From Paracoccaceae bacterium (lineage in GTDB: Bacteria; Pseudomonadota; Alphaproteobacteria; Rhodobacterales; Rhodobacteraceae): 36,966 nucleotides of DNA. Below are positions 16,096-23,502 of the stretch, one piece after another (position 1 is the first letter of the stretch; each line of letters starts with the position of its first letter). A model generated the notes under the pieces. It was given only the letters and a program-made list of their open reading frames with translations. It searched no databases and was not told where the DNA came from. The stretch is taken from the NCBI GenBank assembly GCA_024640245.1, contig JAHEFH010000008.1, positions 1 through 36,966 of the forward strand, written 5' to 3'. Made by a program: the position numbers and the translations under genes.

Positions 16096-17157
16096 ATGAA
16101 TAAAATGTCAGGCGGAATGGCGCCGGAGAAACTCGTGGCGCCTTCGCTGGATATGCCTGCTCGTAACTGGATGCGTGTCCTGGCCGCTTATCGCCAACCA
16201 ATCCTGTCACGAAGCCTTTTCGAACTTGCGGTAACGCTGGGTCCGTTCATCCTTTTGTGGACGCTGGCGTGGTGGTCGATTTCGATCAGCTATTTTCTGA
16301 CGGGTTTGCTGTGCGTGTTGGCGGGCGCCTTTCTGGTACGCCTGTTCATGATCCAGCACGACTGTGGTCACGGCGCGTTTTTCAGCCAGCGCTCAGTCAA
16401 CGACTGGGTAGGGCGCGCGCTGGGCGTTCTTACGCTTACACCCTATGATGTCTGGCGCCGCAGCCATTCGATCCACCATTCCGGTGCCGGCAATCTGGAC
16501 AAGCGCGGCATGGGCGACATCCACACCCTTACCGTTAACGAATACAACGCGGCCAGCTGGCTGGGTAAACTGCATTACCGCCTGTACCGTCATCCGATCA
16601 CCCTGTTTCTGATTGGCCCGATCTATATCTTCGGCCTGCAGAACCGTCTGCCGATCGGGGCGATGAAGGCTGGCTCGAAGTACTGGGTCAGCACCATGGG
16701 CACGAATCTTGTGGGAGTGGCGCTGGCAACGGTCCTGATCTATTTCATGGGCTTGATGCCGTTCCTGATGATATTCCTGTCCACCAGTTTTGTGGCCTCG
16801 GCAATCGGCATGTGGCTTTTCTATGTCCAGCACCAGTTCGACGAGACCCATTGGGACCAGCCGGAAAACTGGGATCTGCATGATGCGGCACTCTACGGGA
16901 GTTCGCACTACGACCTGCCGGCGCCTCTGCGCTGGATGACCGGCAATATCGGTGTGCATCATGTGCATCACCTCTACAGCCGGATCCCCTTTTACAGGCT
17001 GTCCGAGGTCATTCGTGACTATCCCGTTCTGGGTGAAATCCGCCGCCTGACGCTGATGGAGAGCTTTGCCTGTGCTCGTCTCCATCTGTGGGACGAACAG
17101 ACACGGCGCCTTGTCACCTATCGTCAGGCCCGGATCAACAGCGCCCAAAATATCTGA
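16096..17157 (+). CDS. Membrane fatty acid desaturase
   Basis: A 353-residue di-iron desaturase. The three histidine clusters are HDCGH (residues 88-92), HSIHH (124-128) and HHVHH (288-292), with hydrophobic spans near 45-85 and 205-245 that give the usual four-pass topology. It inserts a double bond into acyl chains of membrane lipids, using oxygen and a ferredoxin or similar electron donor. The acyl position cannot be told from the sequence; delta-12-like or delta-9-like members share this layout. CAGGAAACGGA precedes the ATG. It is a single-gene unit, flanked by an inverted repeat upstream and a hairpin right after the stop. Confidence 0.92.
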   Translation: MNKMSGGMAPEKLVAPSLDMPARNWMRVLAAYRQPILSRSLFELAVTLGPFILLWTLAWWSISISYFLTGLLCVLAGAFLVRLFMIQHDCGHGAFFSQRSVNDWVGRALGVLTLTPYDVWRRSHSIHHSGAGNLDKRGMGDIHTLTVNEYNAASWLGKLHYRLYRHPITLFLIGPIYIFGLQNRLPIGAMKAGSKYWVSTMGTNLVGVALATVLIYFMGLMPFLMIFLSTSFVASAIGMWLFYVQHQFDETHWDQPENWDLHDAALYGSSHYDLPAPLRWMTGNIGVHHVHHLYSRIPFYRLSEVIRDYPVLGEIRRLTLMESFACARLHLWDEQTRRLVTYRQARINSAQNI

Positions 17158-17159
17158 TG

Positions 17160-17184
17160 TCTGGCGGGACCAGTTCCCGCCAGA
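17160..17184 (+). other. Strong stem-loop directly after the desaturase stop codon
   Basis: TCTGGCGGGA (17160-17169) and TCCCGCCAGA (17175-17184) form a 10-bp perfect stem with a 5-base loop, starting three bases after the stop codon. No T-tract follows, so it is a terminator-like or mRNA-stabilising hairpin. Confidence 0.65.
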
Positions 17185-17216
17185 ATACTGCAAGAGCCGG
17201 TAAATCCCCGTTTACC

Positions 17217-17234
17217 TTCAACCATATGGTTGAA
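17217..17234. promoter_or_regulatory. 18-bp perfect palindrome between the desaturase gene and atpI
   Basis: TTCAACCATATGGTTGAA is a perfect, spacer-free 18-bp palindrome, 60 bp after the desaturase stop and about 140 bp upstream of the atp promoter candidate. Its form is that of a dimeric repressor operator (for example the MarR type). The cognate regulator is not identified. Confidence 0.6.
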
Positions 17235-17356
17235 TATGCGGATCGGCGATAATTGCGGTAACTGAGGCCTTTCCGTATTTCGACCCAATACATCCCTGCG
17301 CAATATATCAATATAAAACAATAGGTTAACTGATGGGTGGGCGAGTCCTAATCCCA

Positions 17357-17385
17357 TTGACTCTGTCTAGGCTTGAACCTATTTT
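17357..17385 (+). promoter_or_regulatory. Sigma70-type promoter candidate for the atpIBEXF operon
   Basis: TTGACT (17357-17362) and TATTTT (17380-17385) are separated by exactly 17 bases and lie about 50 bp before the atpI start codon. This is the best -35/-10 pair in the 279-bp gap 17158-17436. Visual call. Confidence 0.6.
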
Positions 17386-17436
17386 CCCGCCAACTGTTCC
17401 AACGGCGTTTTTTGGCGCGTTTCTAGAGGCTCTCGT

Positions 17437-17790
17437 ATGAATGACGGCCCTGATCCCAAAAGGCTCAGCGAGTTGGAAGATCGGCTGAAGGCCCTGCGAA
17501 AGTCGCAGGAACCTGCGCCGCGGAAAGAAAGCCATGTGTCGCAGGCACAAGCCGGTTGGCGCATGGTGACGGAACTGGTGGTAGGTTTGCTGCTGGGGTT
17601 CGGGATCGGATACGGGCTCGATAGCCTGTTCGGCACAAAGCCGATTTTCCTGATCCTGTTTACATTGTTTGGATTTGCCGGCGGCGTGCGCGCAATGATG
17701 AAGTCGGCGGCGGAAATCCAGCAACAGAATGCACAGGCGGGAACAAAACCTGCCGCGTCCGCCAAGACGGACGATATGAAAGACGACTAG
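17437..17790 (+). CDS. atpI: ATP synthase protein I (AtpI)
   Basis: A 117-residue assembly factor that helps build the c-ring and couples with Mg2+ handling in some bacteria. A charged N-terminal coiled segment (residues 1-40) is followed by two transmembrane helices: [24 protein letters not shown] and [21 protein letters not shown]. The Gly-rich first helix and the G-x-x-x-D motif are typical of AtpI. A hydrophilic Ala/Lys tail follows. It is the first gene of the F0 operon, 31 bp before atpB. Confidence 0.93.
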   Translation: MNDGPDPKRLSELEDRLKALRKSQEPAPRKESHVSQAQAGWRMVTELVVGLLLGFGIGYGLDSLFGTKPIFLILFTLFGFAGGVRAMMKSAAEIQQQNAQAGTKPAASAKTDDMKDD

Positions 17791-17821
17791 GCGAAAGCCT
17801 GAAACAGAAGGACAGGACAAA

Positions 17822-18577
17822 GTGGCGACAGAAGCAGAAGGCGGAAGCGGCTTTAACATCCACCCAATGGACCAGTTCGTGATCAAGCCGCTGTTTGGCG
17901 GCGAGCATATCAGCTGGTACACACCGACAAACGCGACGCTGTGGATGGGTATCACCATCCTGGCTATCGTTGCTCTGCTTGTCTGGGGCACCCGCGGCCG
18001 AGCCATCGTGCCGTCGCGCACCCAGTCGGTGGCCGAGGTGATCTATGGTTTCGTCTACAAGATGGTTGAGGATATCGCAGGCAAAGAAGGCCTGAAATAT
18101 TTTCCTTATATCTTCACGGTCTTCATTTTCATTTTGTTCGCTAACGTACTCGGCCTGTTGCCGATGTCCTTTACCACGACCTCTCACATCGCGGTGACCG
18201 GTACTCTGGCGATTGCTGTGTTCGTGTCGGTGACAATTCTCGGATTTGTCAAAAACGGCGTCAGCTTTCTTAGCCTGTTCTGGATTTCATCCGCGCCGCT
18301 CGCGCTGCGTCCCATCTTGGCGATTATCGAGATCATCTCTTATTTCGTGCGCCCCGTCAGCCACTCCATCCGGCTTGGCGGCAACATGATGGCCGGCCAC
18401 GCGGTTATCAAGGTTTTCGCCGGATTTGCCGGCGCGCTGGGTCTTGGTGCGGTAGCGCCGATCATAGCAATCATGGCAGTTTACGGTCTCGAAAGCCTCG
18501 TGGTCGTAATTCAGGCCTATGTGTTCACCATTCTGACCTGTGTTTACCTGAACGATGCACTGCATCCTCATCACTAG
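17822..18577 (+). CDS. atpB: F0F1 ATP synthase subunit a
   Basis: A 251-residue polytopic subunit a, forming the proton half-channels beside the c-ring. The essential arginine is in [13 protein letters not shown] (near residue 180), and the last helix pair [26 protein letters not shown] is diagnostic. Translation starts at a GTG preceded by AAGGACAGG. The ~25-residue N-terminal segment ([15 protein letters not shown]) faces the periplasm. It is followed by atpE after 44 bp. Confidence 0.97.
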   Translation: MATEAEGGSGFNIHPMDQFVIKPLFGGEHISWYTPTNATLWMGITILAIVALLVWGTRGRAIVPSRTQSVAEVIYGFVYKMVEDIAGKEGLKYFPYIFTVFIFILFANVLGLLPMSFTTTSHIAVTGTLAIAVFVSVTILGFVKNGVSFLSLFWISSAPLALRPILAIIEIISYFVRPVSHSIRLGGNMMAGHAVIKVFAGFAGALGLGAVAPIIAIMAVYGLESLVVVIQAYVFTILTCVYLNDALHPHH

Positions 18578-18621
18578 TCAGAATAGAAATTTAGCCATTC
18601 ACATCTTAAAGGAGCAATAAA

Positions 18622-18864
18622 ATGGCAGTTGAAGGCGATCTGGTACAAATGGGTGCACTTATCGGTGCTGGTCTTGCCTGTACAGGCATGGGCGGCGCAG
18701 CGGTTGGTGTGGGCCACGTTGTAGGTAACTATCTGTCGGGCGCCCTGCGCAACCCAGCGGCAGCGGCCGGTCAGACAGCAACCATGTTCATCGGTATCGC
18801 GTTTGCCGAAGCGCTGGGGATCTTCTCGTTCCTCGTAGCTCTTCTGCTGATGTACGCGCAATAA
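18622..18864 (+). CDS. atpE: F0F1 ATP synthase subunit c
   Basis: An 80-residue hairpin of two transmembrane helices. The proton-carrying glutamate is Glu63 in [19 protein letters not shown], and the polar loop reads RNP (43-45) where RQP is more usual. The glycine-rich first helix is suited to ring packing. AAAGGAG gives a strong ribosome binding site, consistent with the high copy number of c. A stem-loop follows before atpX. Confidence 0.97.
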   Translation: MAVEGDLVQMGALIGAGLACTGMGGAAVGVGHVVGNYLSGALRNPAAAAGQTATMFIGIAFAEALGIFSFLVALLLMYAQ

Positions 18865-18885
18865 GTTAGCGGACCTTTTATTGAC

Positions 18886-18908
18886 GGGCAGTCCGTTTCG
18901 GGCTGCCC
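18886..18908 (+). other. Stem-loop between atpE and atpX
   Basis: GGGCAGTCCG (18886-18895) and CGGGCTGCCC (18899-18908) pair over ten positions (one G-T) around a TTT loop, 22 bp after the atpE stop. No T-tract follows, so it should not terminate strongly; its place suggests stabilisation of the atpE message or partial attenuation. Confidence 0.65.
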
Positions 18909-18954
18909 CCTGGGTTCAAAGAGCCTTAAGCTCTAATTGCTAACGGAGGGTGCA

Positions 18955-19485
18955 ATGGCATCTGAAACACATGGCGCTGTGACCGAACATGCCCAAGGTA
19001 TGCCACAGCTAGATTTCTCGACTTTCCCGAACCAGATCTTCTGGTTGGTTGTGTCGCTTGTCGTTGTCTATCTAATTCTGCAGCGTGTTGCGCTTCCGCG
19101 GATCGCCAGCGTTCTGGCGGATCGGAGTGCCTCTATCCAAAGAGATCTGGACAAGGCCGAAGATTACAAGCGCAACGCCGAAGCGGCGGAAGAAGCCTAT
19201 AACAAGGCACTGGCCGACGCCCGTTCCGAGGCGCAGGATATCGTCAACGCGGCACGCGTCGACATCCAGAAGGATCTGGATATCGCGATTGCCAAGGCAG
19301 ACGCGGAAATTGCGGCCAAGTCCGCAGAGTCTGAAAAAGCCATCGCCGATATTCGCGATTCCGCTATGAAATCCGTCAAGGTAGTCGCGAATGCGGTTGC
19401 GGTCGATATCGTAGAGGCGATCATGCCGAGTGCTGGCGACGCGAAAGCGATCAAAGACGCGGTTGCAGTCCGGGTAAAGGAATAG
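18955..19485 (+). CDS. atpX: F0F1 ATP synthase subunit b' (AtpX)
   Basis: A 176-residue second b-type stator subunit, found in alphaproteobacteria, cyanobacteria and plastids. A short N-terminal region leads into one membrane span (LDFSTFPNQIFWLVVSLVVVYLILQRVALPRI, residues 17-48), then a long charged coiled coil (KAEDYKRNAEAAEEAYNKALADARSEAQ). The ATG at 18955, with ACGGAGGG seven bases upstream, is preferred to a TTG at 18937. It lies 4 bp before atpF. Confidence 0.95.
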   Translation: MASETHGAVTEHAQGMPQLDFSTFPNQIFWLVVSLVVVYLILQRVALPRIASVLADRSASIQRDLDKAEDYKRNAEAAEEAYNKALADARSEAQDIVNAARVDIQKDLDIAIAKADAEIAAKSAESEKAIADIRDSAMKSVKVVANAVAVDIVEAIMPSAGDAKAIKDAVAVRVKE

Positions 19486-19489
19486 AGCC

Positions 19490-20050
19490 ATGAAAACACT
19501 CAACAGCCTATTCGTCCTGACGCTGACTTCTGCTCCCGCCTTTGCGGCAAGCGGACCGTTCTTCAGCCTGAACAACACCAATTTCGTTGTGCTGATCGCG
19601 TTTGTTCTGTTCGTCGCGGTGCTTGTCTATCTGAAAGTTCCGGGCAAAGTCACCGGCATGCTCGACGGCAGGGCCGAGGGCATCCAGTCCGAACTGGACG
19701 AGGCGCGTGCCTTGCGCGAAGAAGCCCAGAGCATTCTGGCCTCCTACGAGCGCAAGCAGAAAGAAGTGCAGGAACTGGCCGACAAGATCGTGTCCAGCGC
19801 CAAGGCAGAGGCAAAACTGGCAGCTGACCAGGCGAAGGAAGACCTTAAGGTTTCGATAGAGCGCCGCATTGTCGGGGCCGAAGAGCAAATCGCTTCCGCA
19901 CAGGCCGCAGCCGTCAAAGAGGTTCGCGATACAGCTGTGACAGTGGCAATTGCCGCAGCACGCGACGTCATTGCCGGAAAGATGTCTGCTGGCGATGCCG
20001 CCGATCTGATCGACTCCGCAATCAAGGACGTCAGCGAGAAACTGCACTGA
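19490..20050 (+). CDS. atpF: F0F1 ATP synthase subunit b
   Basis: A 186-residue stator subunit b. Unlike b', it begins with a signal-peptide-like segment (MKTLNSLFVLTLTSAPAFAASG), then FFSLNNTNFVVLIAFVLFVAVLVYLKVPGKVTGMLD as the membrane anchor, and an extended coiled coil to the C-terminus. The N-terminal extra segment is a feature I associate with Rhodobacterales b subunits. It is the last gene of the operon, closed by a clear terminator. The F1 genes (atpHAGDC) are not in this window, as is usual in alphaproteobacteria. Confidence 0.95.
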   Translation: MKTLNSLFVLTLTSAPAFAASGPFFSLNNTNFVVLIAFVLFVAVLVYLKVPGKVTGMLDGRAEGIQSELDEARALREEAQSILASYERKQKEVQELADKIVSSAKAEAKLAADQAKEDLKVSIERRIVGAEEQIASAQAAAVKEVRDTAVTVAIAAARDVIAGKMSAGDAADLIDSAIKDVSEKLH

Positions 20051-20081
20051 TGGTGCATAAGTTTCGGTAGCAAAGTTTCGG

Positions 20082-20112
20082 AAACCCCGCGGTGAAAATC
20101 GCGGGGTTTTTT
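20082..20112 (+). terminator. Intrinsic terminator of the atp (F0) operon
   Basis: AAACCCCGCG (20082-20091) pairs with CGCGGGGTTT (20100-20109) around an 8-base loop, followed by six T in total (20107-20112). It lies 31 bp after the atpF stop. The 20113-20264 interval to the convergent GntR gene holds nothing I can name. Confidence 0.93.
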
Positions 20113-20264
20113 ATTGGCGGAACCAGCGCACAGACGCACGCTCAAAACTTTCGTCAGACTTCACTGGTTTTCGCGACCGGAAGACAGGTGAAACGGCAGT
20201 CAAACAGCAATCGGTTTTACTTTGGTCACGAAGTCCGGTTCGGCTTCAACGGTAGGAAATGGTC

Positions 20265-21032
20265 CTAACGCTCCAGTTCCTGTTCGTAGCGCAACTTGGC
20301 CACGCCTTCGTTCTCTTCGGCCTTCTTTACCTCTTGCATGCAGACCTCGACATAGTCGAGGTGCTCTTCCACTGCACGCCGCGCCCCCAGGGGATCACGT
20401 TTGATGATGGCTTCGTGGATGGCGCGATGCTGGTCCAGCAGGGCGGCGCGTGTTGTGCGGACCCTGAACATGACCTTGCGGTTATAAAACACACCGGCGC
20501 GCAGCATCTCGAACATCGAGCGCATCATATGCAGCATGAAGACGTTATGGGACGCTTCGACAATCGCCATGTGGAACTCGGCGTCCAGCGCGGCTTCTTC
20601 GGCCGGATTGCGTTTTGCGTGCGCCGTTTCCATTTTATCAAAAACCTTGGATATGACCTTCAGGTCTGTATCCGATGACATGCGGGCGGCGCGCTCTGCG
20701 GCCAAGCCCTCCAGATCGCGGCGGAAAGCGATATAGTCGAAAAGCGCTTCCTGATGCGACGAAAACAATGCGATCAGCGGTTCCGAGAAGGCACTACCAA
20801 GTACGTCGGCCACATAAACGCCGGAACCGGCCCGTGTTTTCAGCAAACCACGGGATTCCAGATCGGCGACCGCTTCCCGCAGGCTGGGCCGAGATACGCC
20901 CAGTCGTTCCGCAAGTTCCCTTTCGGAAGGCAGCCGTTCACCCGGGCGAAGGATGCCGCGCAATATGAGTTGTTCGACCTGTTTTACGACGCTGTCAGCG
21001 ACGCGTTCGGGGTTTATCTTTTGAAACGGCAT
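20265..21032 (-). CDS. GntR family regulator, FadR subfamily (FCD domain)
   Basis: A 255-residue regulator. The winged helix is at residues 10-75 (VVKQVEQLILRGILRPGERLPSERELAERLGVSRPSLREAVADLESRGLLKTRAGSGVYV). The all-helical FCD effector domain follows, with metal-ligand type residues DAEFHMAIVEASHN, QHRAIHEAI and EEHLDYVE. FCD regulators of this kind (PdhR/LldR-like) respond to carboxylic acids such as pyruvate or lactate. No metabolic gene is adjacent, so the target is open. A candidate operator lies about 19 bp upstream of the start. Confidence 0.92.
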   Translation of the reverse strand: MPFQKINPERVADSVVKQVEQLILRGILRPGERLPSERELAERLGVSRPSLREAVADLESRGLLKTRAGSGVYVADVLGSAFSEPLIALFSSHQEALFDYIAFRRDLEGLAAERAARMSSDTDLKVISKVFDKMETAHAKRNPAEEAALDAEFHMAIVEASHNVFMLHMMRSMFEMLRAGVFYNRKVMFRVRTTRAALLDQHRAIHEAIIKRDPLGARRAVEEHLDYVEVCMQEVKKAEENEGVAKLRYEQELER

Positions 21033-21050
21033 TCGCTATCCATAAAGTTC

Positions 21051-21069
21051 TGGTAAAATCTTATTACCA
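21051..21069. promoter_or_regulatory. Candidate operator upstream of the GntR/FadR-type gene
   Basis: TGGTAA (21051-21056) and TTACCA (21064-21069) are perfect inverted arms separated by 7 bases. The TGGT...ACCA form is that of FCD-GntR operators, although the usual spacing is shorter (TGGTnnnACCA). Probably autoregulatory. Confidence 0.5.
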
Positions 21070-21090
21070 AAATCTGGCACACACAAGGCA

Positions 21091-21120
21091 AAGAAAAAGG
21101 CCGCCCTTGCAGACGGCCTT
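21091..21120 (-). terminator. Intrinsic terminator of the OmpA-domain lipoprotein gene
   Basis: Read on the minus strand, AAGGCCG and CGGCCTT (plus positions 21114-21120 and 21097-21103) form a 7-bp stem followed by TTTCTTT. It lies 26 bp past the stop codon. Confidence 0.85.
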
Positions 21121-21146
21121 GGTTTCTCTGGAGCTGCGAGATCGGG

Positions 21147-21782
21147 TTATCCGTTCGGGATAATGACGATTTCCACACGCCGGTTTTGCGCACGTCCTTC
21201 GGGTGTCAGGTTGGACGCGATGGGCACGTTCTCGCCGCGGCCATATGCGCGGATACGGTTGGAACTGACGCCGGAACGGATGAGAATGCCACTGACCGCG
21301 GCCGCACGACGGGCGGACAGATCTTGGTTGTAGCTCTCGGAACCGACATTGTCGGTGTGGCCGATTACGTCGATCGTTGTGTTCGGATAGTTGTTCAGGT
21401 TGGTCGCCAGTTTGGAAAGCGTAGACTGAACGGAAGAGCGCACATAGGTGCTGTCAGTGTCGAAGGTGATGGATTCCGGCAGGGTCACGATAAGTTGGCT
21501 ACCAGTGTTCACGATCAGCGCGCCGCTGTCGCCGATAGAACTGCGCAACGCACGTTCCTGTGCGTCCAGTTGGTTGCCGATTGCGCCGCCGATCAGGCCG
21601 CCGACTACAGCGCCTTTAACGATATCGTCTCCGCGGCCACCCTTGCCAAGAACGACACCGGCAAGTGCGCCCACGGCAGCACCGGTAGCAGCGCCTTGAC
21701 GGGTTTTTTCGCCTGGTTCGACACAGGCGGTGAGTGCGAACGCGGCTGTAACAACTGCCAGCGGTAATTTTACGGTAAGCAT
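21147..21782 (-). CDS. OmpA family lipoprotein with glycine-zipper domain
   Basis: A 211-residue outer membrane lipoprotein. The signal peptide ends in a lipobox, ALTAC, with Cys20 as the lipidated residue. Residues 30-75 are a glycine-zipper segment (GAAVGALAGVVLGKGGRG...VVGGLIGGAIG). The C-terminal OmpA domain follows (ITFDTDSTYV, then VIGHTDNVGSESYNQDLSARRA, ending RAQNRRVEIVI) and binds peptidoglycan through diaminopimelate. This layout matches the YiaD-like proteins that tether outer membrane to cell wall. AGGAGG seven bases before the ATG is a very strong ribosome binding site. Confidence 0.92.
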   Translation of the reverse strand: MLTVKLPLAVVTAAFALTACVEPGEKTRQGAATGAAVGALAGVVLGKGGRGDDIVKGAVVGGLIGGAIGNQLDAQERALRSSIGDSGALIVNTGSQLIVTLPESITFDTDSTYVRSSVQSTLSKLATNLNNYPNTTIDVIGHTDNVGSESYNQDLSARRAAAVSGILIRSGVSSNRIRAYGRGENVPIASNLTPEGRAQNRRVEIVIIPNG

Positions 21783-21837
21783 GATTCTGCCTCCTAATTG
21801 GCTACTAACTCAATAAGTAAGGTTTAACCCTGAAGCT

Positions 21838-22746
21838 TCAAGTATGGCTATCGGGATTAATTGGCGTAGGCAGGAAATCGCCCGTTCGCCCGTCAGGTTT
21901 GAAGATTTTTTCGTCGGCGGCTTCGGACCGCGCGCTTTCCCAGGCCAGCAGAGCCCTTTTGACCGGCAGGCCCCAGTGATACCCTCCAAGAGCCCCCGAT
22001 TTCCGCAGGGCTCGGTGGCAAGGAATCAGCCAGCTGATCGGATTGCGTCCGACGGCCGTGCCGACCGCTCGCACGGCTTTCGGGTTGCCTATGTGCTGAG
22101 CGATGTCGCTGTAGGTTGTGACATGACCGGTGGGAACCGCCAGCAAAGCCTCCCACACCTTGATCTGGAACGGCGCGCCGATCAGGTGCAAATGTGTCGG
22201 ATCCTCGCCGGACAGCAGATTGCCGGCAAACCTGTCTATCGCGCGGTTATCGGCCACGATATTCGCTTCGGGCCAACGCGAGCGCATATCTTCCAGCGCC
22301 GCCGCCTCGCCGGTATCGGAGGCGAAGGCCAAGCCGCAAATCCCGCGTTCCGTAGCCATAACCAGCATTGGCCCGAAAGGCGATGCGCGCCAGTCGTAGG
22401 AAATCGTCAAACCGGTCCCCTTGGCGGCATAGTCGCCGGGGCTCATCGCCTCCCATGTCAGGAACAGGTCGTGCAGTCGAGACGGCGAGGACAGACCCGT
22501 TTCCAGAGTTGCGTCGAATATCGTATGGCGCTGTTGCAGCAGGTCCTTGGCGTGGCCTAGCGTGAGGTATTGCTGATAGCGTTTGGGACTGACGCCGACC
22601 CATTGCGAGAATACCCGCTGAAAATGTGCGGGTGACATGCCGACGGCCTCGGCCACCTGCTCCAGCTTGGGCTGCTCGGTTCTGGTGTCGCCGATATAGT
22701 CGATTGCGCGGGCAATGACCTGATAGTGATAGCTGCTCTGTTCCAT
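21838..22746 (-). CDS. Ada-like bifunctional methylated-DNA--protein-cysteine methyltransferase / AraC regulator, lacking the Ada zinc domain
   Basis: A 302-residue protein. Residues 1-100 form an AraC-type helix-turn-helix (QVAEAVGMSPAHFQRVFSQWVGVSPKRYQQYLTLGHAKDLL). The rest is an O6-alkylguanine transferase with the suicide cysteine in PCHR (SWLIPCHRALRKSGALGGYHWG). The N-terminal Ada domain with four zinc cysteines, which repairs phosphotriesters and triggers Ada's activator function, is absent. The start at ATG 22746 follows from the family; the open frame continues upstream to 23166 but only as antisense of nth. It is divergent from endonuclease III, so the two DNA-repair genes share a 111-bp control region. 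Confidence 0.92.
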   Translation of the reverse strand: MEQSSYHYQVIARAIDYIGDTRTEQPKLEQVAEAVGMSPAHFQRVFSQWVGVSPKRYQQYLTLGHAKDLLQQRHTIFDATLETGLSSPSRLHDLFLTWEAMSPGDYAAKGTGLTISYDWRASPFGPMLVMATERGICGLAFASDTGEAAALEDMRSRWPEANIVADNRAIDRFAGNLLSGEDPTHLHLIGAPFQIKVWEALLAVPTGHVTTYSDIAQHIGNPKAVRAVGTAVGRNPISWLIPCHRALRKSGALGGYHWGLPVKRALLAWESARSEAADEKIFKPDGRTGDFLPTPINPDSHT

Positions 22747-22857
22747 GATCAAATCATGGCCCAAGCCAACAGTCGCCGCCACCCGATTCTTGCGAAATCC
22801 GCCGGGCGGAGTGGAGCAGGCTTGGCAAGGCCGAAAGCCTGTGCCAAATACGGGCGC

Positions 22858-23502
22858 ATGGCCCAGCAACTCGACTATCATGCAATGCACGCAATCTTCA
22901 GCCGGTTCCGCGACAGCGATCCGGAGCCGAAGGGCGAGTTGAACCATATCAATGCCTATACCCTTCTGGTGGCGGTCGCCCTGTCGGCGCAGGCAACGGA
23001 CGTCGGTGTGAACAAGGCGACCGAAGCGCTGTTCAAGATCGCTGACACGCCGCAGAAGATGCTGGATCTGGGGCTGGAGGGTTTGACAGAGCATGTCAAA
23101 ACCATCGGCCTGTTCCGGCAGAAGGCAAACAATGTCATGAAGCTGAGCCGCATACTGGTCGATCACTATGACGGCGTCGTGCCATCATCGCGTGCGGCAT
23201 TGCAGAGTCTTCCGGGTGTTGGACGCAAGACCGCAAATGTTGTGCTGAACATCTGGTTCAACTATCCGGCCCAGGCAGTGGACACGCATATATTTCGCTT
23301 CGGTAATCGTACCGGCGTTGCCGTTGGCAAGGACGTATTGCAGGTCGAACGCGCGATCGAGGACCATGTGCCTGTAGAGTTCCAGCAGCACGCGCATCAC
23401 TGGATGATTTTACACGGGCGCTACGTCTGCAAAGCGCGTAAACCTGTTTGCGCAAACTGCATAATCGAGGACCTTTGCCCGTTCGAGGAGAAGACACAAT
23501 GA
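22858..23502 (+). CDS. nth: Endonuclease III (DNA glycosylase/AP lyase)
   Basis: Nth removes oxidised pyrimidines and cleaves the abasic site. The 214 residues match the family. The helix-hairpin-helix LPGVGRKTANVVL contains the catalytic Lys, the catalytic Asp is in AVDTHIFRFGNRTG, and the 4Fe-4S loop is C-x6-C-x2-C-x5-C (CKARKPVCANCIIEDLC) at the C-terminus. ATG 22858 is chosen because homology starts there; an open frame extends back to 22726, over the Ada start. The stop overlaps the next gene's ATG by four bases. Confidence 0.96.
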   Translation: MAQQLDYHAMHAIFSRFRDSDPEPKGELNHINAYTLLVAVALSAQATDVGVNKATEALFKIADTPQKMLDLGLEGLTEHVKTIGLFRQKANNVMKLSRILVDHYDGVVPSSRAALQSLPGVGRKTANVVLNIWFNYPAQAVDTHIFRFGNRTGVAVGKDVLQVERAIEDHVPVEFQQHAHHWMILHGRYVCKARKPVCANCIIEDLCPFEEKTQ

